DNA of 64,000 nucleotides from Sclerotinia nivalis (GCA_029531795.1 JAPEIS010000012.1:2046001-2110000), one strand, 5' to 3'; positions 46,851 through 58,573 are shown, counted from the stretch's first letter. Numbers and translations are program-made. Notes: generated by a model not told the origin, from the sequence alone.

Positions 46851-48139
46851 TAATGGTATTGTTGATCAATCAGAAAGTTTGCTGTTGATTATTATAGTAT
46901 ATTCATATATATAGTATTTGTATCCTTTAGATATGATCTTATTAAGCCAAAACATCTATTGAGGATTGTATTTAAATCTTTTTCTATTTTTATAAAGAAG
47001 ACTACTTGATTTGAATCGTATTTGATAAATATAAAAAGAAGTAAAAAGAATATAAATTAATTTTATAACATTTAAATTCTTGTAGATATAAAGAAATCGA
47101 ATAATTTTTAATCGAAATTCATCTGTTGTTAAAGAACCTATATCGATTTTACTCTTTTGAAATTATTCATTAATAATATCTGATAAGTTTATAGATATTT
47201 TTTGAGGAATCGATCTTTTATCTGTAGGATATGTATATGCTTTTGAAAGATTCGATTGAAAGGTAAAAGCTTAATTAATCAAAATATATTGATCTCTTTT
47301 TTGAGAAAATAATTTGAAGTGTTCGGAATTTGCTTTGAAAGAAAAATCGAGTTGATATAAAATTTCGAATAATATATATAATCCATTTATTTGAAAGATT
47401 ATATTAAAAGTATATAATAATTGAACTTTCGAAAAAGAAGATATAGTATGATAATAACGTTTTCGATAATCGAAACTATAATCTTGTTTTTCAGTAAAAA
47501 ATTCTGAAAAGGCATTTTTTTCAAAACTATCTAGTAATTGAAGAAATATATCCTTTGCTGGATGAGATAATTTGGATTGTATAAATCTTTGAAGAGATCG
47601 AATATATAAAAAGTTCTTATTCTGAATTCCTTTTGATCCTTTTATACTGATTTTCGAAGAAAAAGAAAGTAGTTTTGAATTATACTGAGGATTTAAAAAT
47701 TTAAAGAATCTTATAAATCATCTAAATCTGAATAATCACTTTGAGATTCTGAAATAGATTCAGAAAGAGAATCAGATACTTCTTCGGATACTTTTTCAGA
47801 ATCTATTGAATCGGAAGAGTTCTCTAATAAATCAGATTCCTATTGATCTTCGAATCGTATTGTTTTCGGAACTGATTTGATTTTGGATGCAAAATTATCA
47901 ATATTTCTATCGGCAATTTCGAATTCCATTGAAATCTCAGTATTGAGGATAGCTATTTGATATTTTGGATTGGTTGGATATAGAATAAATTAATAAGAAA
48001 AGGATTATTTAAGTTTTGAAATCTGAATAAATATTCTTTTCTCATCTAAATCTTTATTTTCGATAAAAAGAATAAAATTAAAAATATTAATATAATCTTT
48101 GATTATATAAAGCTATAATAGATCTAATAAAAGGGTCTT
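46851..48139 (-). pseudogene. Protease-RT linker of Gypsy element 4
   Basis: Decayed coding region with a Ser/Glu/Asp-rich stretch at 47715-47830 (S-E-S-E-S-I-S-E-S type), usual in the spacers of this polyprotein class. No domain assigned. Confidence 0.45.
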
Positions 48140-48418
48140 CTAATCCTTATTAGAATTATTTTCCTTATCAAAACGAATGAAAATATGAATAATCCGCCGA
48201 ATCTCTTCGATTACAAGATCAATAATAATATATTCTTTCAGATCTATATCTGTTCTATTAGTAACTTTTATAAAGATATTATTATTGAATTGAATCTTAT
48301 ATCGATATAAATCTAAATAATTAACGAAAACAAAAGAAGCAATATTGCTGTTAGAACTCTGATCGATTATATAATTGGATTTGTTTATAATAACCTTTAT
48401 CGAAGGTAATCTTAACAA
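48140..48418 (-). pseudogene. Aspartyl protease of Gypsy element 4
   Basis: Open frame with N-Y-I-I-D-Q-S-S-N-S-N-I-A-S-F at its start, where D-x-G-S-x-x-N is the usual active site of this class (the Gly is replaced). V-T-N-R-T-D-I-D, Y-I-I-I-D-L-V-I-E-E-I-R-R and I-H-I-F-I-R follow. Position between gag and RT supports it. Confidence 0.72.
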
Positions 48419-49690
48419 AATATATATTCCTTTAATTCAAAAAAGATAATCTTTATCTACAATACGAATAATAATCGAAGTAATTGGGTAATTTATAATA
48501 TTAATCCTATCTAAACTAATCATTTATCGATTGTTCTTGAAGAAGATATTGAAATTTGATAAATTATATTTAGAATCCTTTTGTTTATAAAAAAAAGTAC
48601 TATTGAATTTGATCAGGAGAAAGATAAATCAGATGATTCTGAATAAATCCGTATCGAATTGGGTATACTAGTTTAAGATTTGAATTCATGATTGAATTCT
48701 GATTTAATTGATCAAATTAACCAAATTGATCAAATTGATCATTCTGATCAAAATTACCCTAATCTTTATTCTGAATTGAAGTTGAAAAAGCTAAAGAAAC
48801 TTTTGATTTATGAATAATCATTGATTTCTTCTTTCTAATTGAATTTTCTCGAGTAATAAGGTATCTGAAATGCTTGATAGTATTTAAAGAGATCTGACAA
48901 AAATCTAAAAGATTAATTCTTTCAAAATCTAATATGAAACATTGTATAAGTATCTTATAATCCATTAATCTTTATCTTTGTCTACCAATGATATTGAAGA
49001 ATAATTTAGGATTTCTAAAATATCTCTTACGATTGCTAATAGAAATTGTATACTTTAAAGAAAGAATAGATAATCGGATTTCCAACAATAATAACTCAAT
49101 TTGATGAATTTCTAAAGAAGGAATAGAAATTTATAGTTGTAAAGGTACTATTGATATTTGAAAAGTAATATTTTTGCTTCGATTATAAATATAAAATACA
49201 AAAAGATTTTTGTTCTATTTACGAATCTCTTTCTATAATTGAAAAGAAGGATAGGTATCTTCAAATTCTGATGAAACAATAGAACAGGATCTCTTTCGTT
49301 GTAAAACAATTGTATAAAAAATAATTTCGTTCTTGAAATCTTTCTTATCATCGATATTGTTTGAATTAATTTCTTCAATAAAGTTTTGTTCAAGTATTTA
49401 TATAAAATTAATCGAACTATTGAAGGATCTTTGATTTGAATAATCTAAAGAATTATCAAATTCGTTGTTTAGAATAGTATTATAAAGAGTAGTATTTGAA
49501 TTATAAATATTATTTAATTGAAAAGGAATATATTTATCAACTTTTAGTTTTCTATAATGATTAATACAAACTCGATCTGATTTTCTCGAATTAATTATAT
49601 CAATTTGATTGTTATCAGATTTTTCTGTAAATCAATCCTTTATAACAATATAAAAAAGATTGCTAATAATAATACTTTTAAATAAAATTA
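48419..49690 (-). pseudogene. Gag-protease linker of Gypsy element 4
   Basis: Short frames at 48759-48965 and 49148-49393 without a recognised domain. A GATCAA-type repeat at 48705-48755 translates on the minus strand as F-D-Q-F-x units. Confidence 0.4.
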
Positions 49691-51580
49691 TAATATAGAA
49701 AATTGTTTATTATTATATTGATAAAGGATTTTCAATATATTCAAATTTAAAATATTTATATTTTCTATAATCAAAATAGAAAGATTTCTTATTTGGATTG
49801 TATTTTTTTGTATTATTCACAATAGAATGTTTTGAAGTCTTTAGATCCGGTAAATTGGTTTGTTGGGTTTGATTAAAAATCTATTGAAAATCATTGTTCT
49901 GATCTTATCGATTATTATTATTATTGCGATTATTATTTCCTTCTTTATTTTGATTTCGAAAGTTATTGGAATTGTATTTTCTTTTCGAACTATCCTTTTT
50001 GAAAGTGGGTTTCGATTTTAATTATTGGAAAAGAATTTCGAATTTCTATTCTTTGATAAAACCTTTAGATTTGGTATTAAATATACTATCTATAAATTCT
50101 TTAACGATTTTATCGTTTATAAATAAATCTTGAAGCTTTATATTTCTTTTAATATTCTAAATTGTATAATAACTTTCAATAAAAGATCGATAGATAGTAT
50201 TATTGGAAATAGAATAATTACGAAAAATAAAATCGATTAAATCTTTAACAAAATTAAGAATTAGTTTTTCTTAAACAATTACATTAATAATATCAAGGTT
50301 CTTCTCAAAAACAGAAATATCTTTGAATCCTATATCATATTGAATATCCTTTACTTATAAATAATATTTCTCAAAAATTTCGTTCTTAATTTGAACAAAC
50401 GAATTTATTTAATCCATTATATTCTAAACTATATTTTCATCATTATAAAAAAGATAACAATTTAGAGAGATCTTGATAAAAGCAAATTCGTTTTTCTAAG
50501 TAATTATTTCGGTATCTTTAAAGATAATCTTCAAATCGATATAATTATTGATTCAGATTTGAACTTTCTCCTTAAATTTCAATTGAACTATAATGAAAAA
50601 AACAAATGATTTGTAAATTAAATCTTTAATGATTTATTTGACAATAATTTTGATCATGTTTAGCTATACAAAACCTAGTATATTGTAATAATCGAATTCA
50701 AATACTAAATCAATATTGATCTTATTCCAAAGCTTCTTAGTTTTAGTATTATCGAATATTGATATATTTGTAGTTTAAAAGTTCGAATTGAAAAGATTAA
50801 AGAAAAAAGATAAAAGTATAATAGAAAATGAATTGAATTCTTTCAAATAGTTTAATGAAAGATATATTTCGAATTTTAAAAGTTTTATTCGTAAGGATTC
50901 TGAAGGATTGTAAATCGAAAAGAGAAGTTCTTCAATAAGAGATGTATAATATATTTATTCTTATAAATCAAAATCAAGAAGATATCGATAAAAACGAGTA
51001 ACAATTTGTTGATATCTGGAATAGGTTTCAGAATCGATCTCCAAATTGAATCTTTTACTTTTCAATTATAAGAAATATGAATATTTCGAAGATTCGAAAT
51101 CAAAAGAAAATTCGATATCGAAAGATTAAAGGTTTTGATAAAAAGACGGTGTTAAACTTATTCCTAAAAATACGATTACTATATTAGATTAAGATTTCTG
51201 AAAAAGGACGTTTTGATATAACGAAGGATCGAAACTTAAAGCAAATCAAAAATCAGGGATTCTACACACAAATTGATAGTTCTGTAAACAATAAATCTAT
51301 ACCACAATAGCTCTGTTTTGCTTCCTTGGAATAATCGAATTGTTGAAGTTTAAAATACCAATTAACAACCCTAGAAAAAAGATTCAAAAAATGGTTTTTC
51401 GAAAAAAGAATAAAGTATAAATTTGGAAACAAAGAAATATTGACAATATATTAGATATCTATAGATCTCGATATAAATCACCAATAAACACAACAGAAAC
51501 AAATACAAAATGATAAATTGAAGTTGCGCATTTTTTATTAAACTAGGTTGAATTGGAATGATTATATAGACCCTTTTGGA
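49691..51580 (-). pseudogene. Gag of Gypsy element 4 with Asn-rich C terminus
   Basis: At 49900-50000 the minus strand reads N-F-R-N-Q-N-K-E-G-N-N-N-R-N-N-N-N-N-R, then D-Q-N-N-D-F-Q. This is a low-complexity gag end, followed by Y-N-P-N-K-K-S-F-Y and an acidic F-E-Y-I-E-N-P-L-S block near 49740-49800. The capsid region to about 51200 has no clean frame. The limit at 51580 is approximate and no LTR was found. Confidence 0.6.
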
Positions 51581-51615
51581 GTTATATTACCTGCCTCCTT
51601 TTTGGTACGGTATCT

Positions 51616-51807
51616 ATACCTTATTAATATATCTCGTTAACTAAATAACAAGGATCTAATCTATATATACAATCCTCGATGGATAGGATCAAGAGCAAAT
51701 CATTCAACCAGTTCTCATTCAATTAGATATTTAACTTTATCACTTCAATATAACCATCTTCTCCCTGATCCCTTCAATATGCTCTATGATCATTCTATCT
51801 CGTGATA
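51616..51807 (+). repeat. Truncated Copia LTR, family C subtype B
   Basis: Homology with the subtype B LTR begins at TACCTTATTAATATATCTCG and runs to ATCTCGTGATA. The first half is missing. It abuts a Gypsy element 2-like fragment. Confidence 0.82.
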
Positions 51808-52265
51808 CAATTCTATCTCTATTCAAAAATATAACGATCGACAAAATACCGCTATTATTCATTCTATTTATTTAATATTTCAATTAAACAATAAAACCTT
51901 CTTTCAAACCCCTTTTCTATTAATTAAAATAAAAAAAGATATCATCATCGAAAATCTATAATTCAAAATCTATAATATAATATCCCAATCATTCAATCAT
52001 CAATTAATATAATCAAAAGATTTATTATCAATCCTATACTTTTCAAAAAACATTACTATTTTCAAAAAATCTTTTTCAACCCCCAAATCATTATCCAACC
52101 CCAAAATCGAAAAAGATATATAATATCATAATACCTTCTTCGAAATCGATTATATAAAATCCTCACTTTCATTAAAAACTAAATTCACTATTAAATACAA
52201 ATAGAATTTATATACTAACCTTCAATAAATAAAAAAGAAATTTAAAGGTTTATTCTATTCTATTT
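51808..52265 (+). repeat. Fragment matching the Gypsy element 2 gag-pol spacer
   Basis: Reverse complement of 17190-17770 minus the solo LTR, recognisable through clusters such as CCCCCAAATCATTATCCAAC (52080) and TATTTATTTAATATTTCAAT. Noncoding in both places. Confidence 0.6.
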
Positions 52266-52516
52266 ATATAAATATTTAATAACTCGTAAATAATTTTTGT
52301 ACTTAATTTGCTCAATTAATTGTATTTAATTTGTTTAATTAAATTGTATAAATTGTATAAATCGTATAAATCGTATAAATTGTAATATAATCAATTTGAT
52401 CAATTAAATTGATCAAATTGACCAAATCGATCCAAAATCATCTCTAAAATTGATTATATTAACCCAAAACCATCTTTTATTTTTCTTTATTCTACAATTA
52501 TTCTTTTATTAATATT
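52266..52516. repeat. A+T-rich stretch with 9-bp tandem repeat and GATCAA repeat
   Basis: At 52345-52382 the unit ATTGTATAA / ATCGTATAA repeats four to five times in tandem. At 52388-52430 TTTGATCAA-like units alternate in both directions. No gene. Confidence 0.7.
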
Positions 52517-52729
52517 TGTCACGGGGTCCCTGTATATGGTATACGGAGACCGCTCGGGTTCCGACCCATAGGAGTCGGACCTCGGATAAGTGTAGGTTAA
52601 TCCCGGTCGGGGCTAACGTTATATATAAATGTATTTAAGGAATTGTTTCTTTTATAGAAATGTAGTTTTTCGAGCTATATCTTATTAATAAAAGTGATTC
52701 TTGTTATTCTATTTGTTGTTTTTGTAATA
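52517..52729 (+). repeat. 5' LTR of chromovirus C (213 bp)
   Basis: Starts TGTCACGGGGTCCCTGTATA; contains a G+C-rich head (CGGGTTCCGACCC, GGAGTCGGACC) and a TATATATAAATG promoter-like site near 52620. It ends GTAATA. Confidence 0.92.
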
Positions 52730-52767
52730 TTATATAGCTTCTATTTATCTGTATTAATACTTTTATA

Positions 52768-53919
52768 ATGTTATTTTGTTTGTATCCGTTTAGCCAGCCC
52801 GATTCCCCTGAAGAATTCGCTACTATTGTAACTAGTGATACTACGATCTGATATTATTATTTTACCTCTCTTTACGATTATAATATAAGAGTAAAAGTAG
52901 AGGTAATCGATTTACAATTTGTAGTTCAAAAACTTACTTTCGATTTACAAATCGAGAAAACTGTATTTATACGATAGAAGGAAGAAAACAATAAATTGAT
53001 TACCTGTCTAATTCAATTTCATTCTGTTTTTGTCGCTCCGTTTGTTTCAATTCTCATCGATCTAATCGATCCTTTGTTTTTGATATCTGTTACGATCCTG
53101 ACTGCTGTTTCTGTTTTGTCGAAGCTTCAATTAAATAAGAAGATATCTAATCCTGTATTGTTTGATAGAACGAAAATCGATCTTGATCGATTTGTTGATC
53201 AAATACAGAATAAAATGTATATCAATTCCGATTGTTTTATTTCCTTGTATTCTTGTTTGATTTATATAATTGGAAGATTAATTGGATTTGCTGTTGTGTA
53301 AATTCGATTATATAATATCAAAGGGCAATTTGTTAAACTTATCGATTATAAAGATCTGTTACAAATACTAGAAAAAGTTTATGGAAATCAGAATAAACAA
53401 ATCAAGATCCGAAAACTTCTAATCAATCTGAAATAAAGGAATTAGTTGTTCTATATTTTCTATATTGAGTTTTAGAAACTAGTATTGGAAATTAGGATGA
53501 TCGACGATAATAATACTTTGGTTATCTTATTAGAACAAACTTTATCGAATGAATTAAAGAATCAGATTGTTATTATTGAATCATTTACAAATAATATCGA
53601 TATATTCGCTGCTTTTGTATAGACATTGAAGAATTGCTATTTATATTTGATAGAACCAATCGACTTCGATTGCAATCCAATCGTTCTGTTGTCCTGTATT
53701 ATGATTCAAAACCTGAATTCTATTAATTATACCCCTATTCTATCCCCGAATGTTATTATTCGATCTACTATTCTTATTACAATTATATCTATTAGAGATT
53801 CAATAGATTTTAGTTCTCAAAAATGTATTAATAGATACAAACGAAAAAAATGCTTCCATTATAGATCTACTGATCACTATATGAAAAATTATTTGTTTTC
53901 AGATAATCGTTCTGTATAA
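52768..53919 (+). pseudogene. Gag of chromovirus C
   Basis: Starts at ATG 52768, only 38 bases after the LTR (M-L-F-C-L-Y-P, then P-D-S-P-E-E-F). The open frame 52996-53301 holds the capsid start (P-V-L-F-D-R-T-K-I-D-L-D-R-F-V-D-Q-I). D-Y-K-D-L-L-Q-I-L-E-K-V-Y-G-N follows near 53340-53385. The frame 53626-53919 ends in a zinc knuckle, K-C-F-H-Y-R-S-T-D-H-Y-M-K-N-Y, with two of three Cys changed to Tyr (G-to-A). Confidence 0.85.
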
Positions 53920-54700
53920 GCTAAAGTTAGTCTTATCAGTTTTGCTCTATTGTTCTTTGTTTTGTTCTTTGTTCAGATTCAATTATATACTATATTATTA
54001 TACAATCTATCCTTTTTCGGCTTTTTGAGTTTGGAAAACGGAATCTATTTGATATAAATCATTGTTAAACGAAAACCCTGTATATATTATACTTATCCGT
54101 TGTTGCAATTCGAGATTTATTTTTCGTTGAAGAAACAAACAATCGAGCAAACTTGATGATACTGTTTGTTATTGTTTTATCGATGTTTGATCGATTCTGT
54201 TCTATTTACGTTATAATAGATAGCAGATACGAAGGATATATTTTTGCAGATCGAAATTAAATTGAAGTTATTAAATTTCCAATATACAAATCATCTATTC
54301 TATTCGAAGTTATTAGATTCGACAGAAAAATACTGTTTGAAAACCGAATAAATCGTTATATTCTAGCTGATCTATAAATCAATGATTATTATAAGAAAAG
54401 ATCGAAAATCTATATTATTGAACTAATTCATTATCCGATTGTTCTGAGATTAATCTAATTAAAGAAGTATAATCTTTATATTGGATTTGCATTCAATACC
54501 TTTTACTTCGATAGCGAATTCTACTGAAAGTTCTGTAATACGTTTGTACAATTATTGAGTATTCGAGTTTTATTCGATATCCCTATCAAAGTTTGTTCTG
54601 TTTATCTATTGTTCCGTTTTGAAATATTAAAGAAAAGAAATATAGTAAATGTTTCAATCCGAATTTGCTCGATATATATTTATCAAGGCTACAAGATGTT
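53920..54700 (+). pseudogene. Protease region of chromovirus C
   Basis: Between gag and RT, broken in all frames. The protease active site could not be placed with confidence; assignment is by position. Confidence 0.45.
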
Positions 54701-56170
54701 CTAAGCTAGTATCAACTTGATAAATCGAATTTTGAAAGAAAAAGAAGATTTTGTTCCCGAAGATTTGTTTGTTGAATTCTGTTCGTGGATTGATGTATTT
54801 TCTTTATGTAATATTGATAAATTATCTTCATACTGTTTATACAATCATAATATCCGATTGCAAAATGAAATTAAACTATCATTTGAAGTCTTGTATTTAA
54901 TATCTCAGAACGAATTGAAAACTTTGCAAGAATAATTAAAGGAAAATCTAACAAAAGAATTCATTTGATTGAATTCCTTTGTTTCTGTTTCGCTTGTTTT
55001 ATTTATTAAGAAATCCAGCAATGATCTTCGATTCTATATAAACTATTATATATTGAATAATTTGTTTATAAAAGATTGATATCTATTGTCTTTAATTAAA
55101 GAATCCTTGAATAATCTAAAAGAGATAAAGTATTTTATAAAAATAGATATCATCTCGATTTTCAATAATATCCGAATCAAAGAAGAACAAGAATACCTGA
55201 TTGTATTCTATATCCGATTCGATTTGTTCGAAACCTTGATCATACTGTTCGAACTAATCGGAGTTCTAACAACGTTCTAACGATTTATCAACGATACTCT
55301 AAAAGAATATCTGGATATATTCTATATTATTTACCTAAATAATATTTTGATCTGTAATAAGATTTGTTCTGAATATATAAAGTATATACAAAAGGTATTA
55401 GACGTTTTACGAAAAACCGGATTGTATACCAATCTGTCAAAATGCAAATTCCTGAAATCTGAAACGAAATTCCTGGGTCTAATTATAGATCGAAAGGGGA
55501 ATCCGAATAGATCCAACCAAGATTAAAACGATAATTGATTAGAAAACGTTGAAGAATTTAATAGATATATAAATGTTTATAGGATTTAACAATTTCTATT
55601 AGCATTTTATCTATGATTTCTTTTCGATTATTCACTCGATAGTAAACCTGATCAAAAAAAATATAGCCTTCCAATAGGATCTTATTTGTAAGAAATTGTT
55701 CTCGAGTTTGAAAGCTGTATTTATAATGGCACTTGTATTAGCTTCTTTCGATTGAAAAAAGAATGTGATTTTAGAAACGGATATATCGGATTATGTATTT
55801 ATTGAAGTCCTTTCCCAATACAATAATAATGGGATTCTGAGATCTGTTATATATTTCTCTAAAAAGCATTCGATTGCAAAATATAACTACAAGATTTATA
55901 ATAAAGAATTACTAGCAATTATCTACTATTTCGAAAAGTAATAATCCGAATTGGAAAACACTTCTTTCCCGATCAAGATCATTACAGATTATAAAAATCT
56001 GGAGTATTTTATGATTACAAAACTATTAAATCATCATCAAGTTTATTAATCTGAATTTCTATTCTGTTTCAATTTCAAGATTATATATCGTTTTGGAAAG
56101 TAAAAAACGAAACCCGATACTCTAATTAAAAGATCAAAGGATTTACCTAAAGAAAAAAATGAATACCTTC
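54701..56170 (+). pseudogene. Reverse transcriptase and RNase H of chromovirus C
   Basis: RT entry frame 54717-54935 (Y-N-H-N-I-R-L-Q-N-E, L-Y-L-I-S-Q-N-E-L-K-T-L). Palm frame 55086-55280: [14 protein letters not shown] (the Asp is kept). The catalytic box near 55328-55350 is Y-L-N-N-I-L, both Asp mutated. RNase [10 protein letters not shown] near 55775 and V-L-S-Q-Y-N-N-N-G, then [14 protein letters not shown] and T-D-Y-K-N-L-E-Y-F near 55990. Confidence 0.9.
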
Positions 56171-56399
56171 TTTATCAAAATCAAACTATTCTGAAAACTG
56201 AAAATCTAGATACAGATTTGTTTCCTATTATTAACCCAAAAAAGAAAATCCATTTCGTAATTACAATCCGTAACTAAACCTATACCGATATCCTACTACC
56301 ATTCCGCAATCCCGAACTATCTATTCAGGAACCCGGATTACCTACCCATAAATCTAAACCATTTGCAATATTTGATAATCCAATCCCTATCTAATAATC

Positions 56400-57700
56400 T
56401 GAATTTATACAATTGAAACCCCTTAAAGAACTGAAACTCCTATTTGCTAAAATTTACTTATCCAATCCATTTCCATTATCGATTCTAAAAACTTTAGAAA
56501 AGAATATTATTAGATATCTATATATTATATTATCTAAATATATTGTGAATAATAATCTATTATATTATTATAAGAAACTTTATATCTTTAATTACAATCT
56601 TCTAAAAATAAAGTTCCTTTGAATGATTTACGATTTCTTTATTATCGAATATCTACATTGTACTTGTATCTTCGAACTGTTTTCCTGAAACTATTATTGA
56701 TCTGGATATTACGATTATATCTTCTGTTAAATATACAATTGTTATAATTGTCATCGAACCACTTCGAATCATAGAAAACAAAAAGGAATTTTACACTTTT
56801 TCCCGATCCCACAACAAATCTGAAAAGATATCTCAATCGATTTCATCATCTATCTTCCGAAAAACTCTAGATACGATACGATATTTATTATAATCGATCG
56901 ATTGATCAAAATAAAGCATTTCCTATTCTGTCGAAGAATCTGTAACTCTGAAAAAGTCTCCCATCTGTTTCTGAAACATATATAAAAACTTCATAGCCTA
57001 TTATAGATCATTATATCTGATCATAGAATTCAGTTTATCTTTAATTTCTGAAAGTATATCTATAAACGATTAGATACTATTTCGAAACTATCGATAACTT
57101 ATCATCCTGAAATTGATAAACAAACAGAAAAAACGAATACAATACTCGAATAATACCTTCGTTTGTATATATCTTATCTATAAAACGATTAATTCAAATA
57201 GCTACCGATCGTCGAATTTTCGATTAACTCTATCTGATCCGAAAGCTTCTGTTTATTATCGTTCTTTACTAATTACGATTTCCATCCCCAAATAGGTTTC
57301 AAACCTATTGTACTTTCCGATCATTTTAAAGTCCTAGATACTAAGGAATTCATCAAAAAGATGAAATCAATCATTGATTATCTGAAAATCGAACTGATTA
57401 TTAATCAAGCCTGCTATTCGAAGAATATCGATTTCTATTGTTCGTCTACTTATCGATACCAATCTAAAAATCTAATCTGGTTTAATACTAAGAATATCCA
57501 AACTCTTCGTTCTCAAAAAAAGCTAAATTAGAAGAACTTAAATCCCTTTCGAATCCTGAAGACTATAGACTTATATACTTATAAATTGAAACTTCTTATC
57601 TCTATAAAGAATCATCCAATCTTTTATATTAATCTATTATATCCTATTAATAATAATTCTATCTTCAATCAATATAATCCATCCTTTCTTTCTATCGAAA
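56400..57700 (+). pseudogene. Integrase of chromovirus C
   Basis: The zinc domain has C-Y-N-C-H-R at 56739-56756, both Cys intact. The core starts S-I-D-F-I-I-Y-L-P near 56840 (first Asp), I-I-I-D-R-L-I-K-I near 56895, then I-I-S-D-H-R-I-Q-F near 57015-57040 (second Asp kept). Y-H-P-E-I-D-K-Q-T-E near 57100 carries the Glu region. The core is relatively well preserved though not in one frame. Confidence 0.88.
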
Positions 57701-57714
57701 TTAAAGGTATTGAA

Positions 57715-57895
57715 CAATTCGATATAAAAGAAATCCTGAATTCCCAATAAAAATATTAAGGCTATAATAGCCCCCATCTAAAGTATACTATCCAATAAAT
57801 AAGCTATAATACATCTATCGAAGAACCTACAAAATATTTAGAGAATATTCAAAAACTGATCCGTAATTACTATTATCGTTATTCAAATAAATCTA
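57715..57895 (+). pseudogene. Chromodomain of chromovirus C
   Basis: F-D-I-K-E-I-L-N-S then K-Y-T-I-Q-stop-I-S-Y-N-T, with the stop at the conserved Trp. E-E-P-T-K-Y-L-E-N and I-R-N-Y-Y-Y-R-Y follow. The third chromodomain of the window. Confidence 0.8.
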
Positions 57896-57926
57896 ATCCT
57901 TTTAATCGTTTCAATAGAACTCGATT

Positions 57927-57942
57927 CTAAGAAGGGGAATAT
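57927..57942 (+). other. Polypurine tract of chromovirus C
   Basis: CTAAGAAGGGGAATAT stands directly before the 3' LTR. Confidence 0.75.
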
Positions 57943-58155
57943 TATTACAGAATCCCCATATATAATATACAAAGATCACTCGGATTCCAATCCATAAAAG
58001 TCGGACCTCGAATAAGTATAGACTAACCTCAATCGGGGCTAACACTACACATAAATGTATTTAAGAAACCGTTCCTTCTATAGAAACGTAACTCTTCGAA
58101 CTACATCTTATTAATAAAAGTGATTCCTGTTATTCTGCCTATTGCCTCTATGATA
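57943..58155 (+). repeat. 3' LTR of chromovirus C (213 bp)
   Basis: Same length as the 5' LTR. It begins TATTACAGAATCCCC (TGTCACGGGGTCCC in the other copy) and ends TATGATA. The differences are transitions. Confidence 0.92.
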
Positions 58156-58226
58156 ATATCCTTCTACAATTAATATACAAATTCAATTACGAATCAATCG
58201 AATAATTTTTTAATAATTTTTATTAT

Positions 58227-58573
58227 AGATCGATTTTCGATCTGAAGAGTGTATTACAAGGAATTATATAATATCTAATTTTAAAATTATTTATTTATAG
58301 TTATTATATATTCTCTCCTTTATTAATTTTCAGATTCTTTTAGATCTTATCGATCTTTACGATTGATCAAGCCGATTCTGATATACTACTATTCGAAACC
58401 TAGTCTAATTCAGGGCATTCGTCGGCTAGATAATTATCTACTTAATCTATATATATAGCCTTTGATTTATATAATCAAGAGCAAGTCAATTAATTTTATT
58501 TATTCTATTTATTATATATACCATCTATTCCCTGATCCCTGAAAGTGCTCTGTAATCATACTATCCCGTGATA
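58227..58573 (+). repeat. Old Copia LTR, family C, with preceding hairpin
   Basis: The LTR runs 58252-58573 (TATTACAAGGAATTATATAA ... ATCCCGTGATA), about 322 bp because of small losses. The hairpin AGATCGATTTTCGATCT at 58227-58243 precedes it as in the outer Copia. It is thus the 3' LTR of a Copia whose tail was the target of chromovirus C. Confidence 0.85.

Larger units (their letters stand above)
42009..51580 (-). mobile_element. Gypsy element 4, minus strand, ends lost
   Basis: A long decayed Gypsy polyprotein: gag with Asn/Gln-rich end, protease, RT, RNase H and integrase from right to left. It is interrupted by a pogo/Fot1 element and a solo Copia LTR. No LTR pair could be found. The left end is cut by the outer Copia LTR, the right end by unassigned sequence and an LTR fragment. 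No chromodomain was found. Confidence 0.82.
52517..58155 (+). mobile_element. Ty3/Gypsy chromovirus C (5639 bp), TSD ATATY
   Basis: Plus-strand element with 213-bp LTRs at 52517-52729 and 57943-58155, flanked by ATATT (52512-52516) and ATATC (58156-58160). Complete order gag, protease, RT, RNase H, integrase, chromodomain. The left LTR is much richer in G+C than the right one. Confidence 0.93.
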
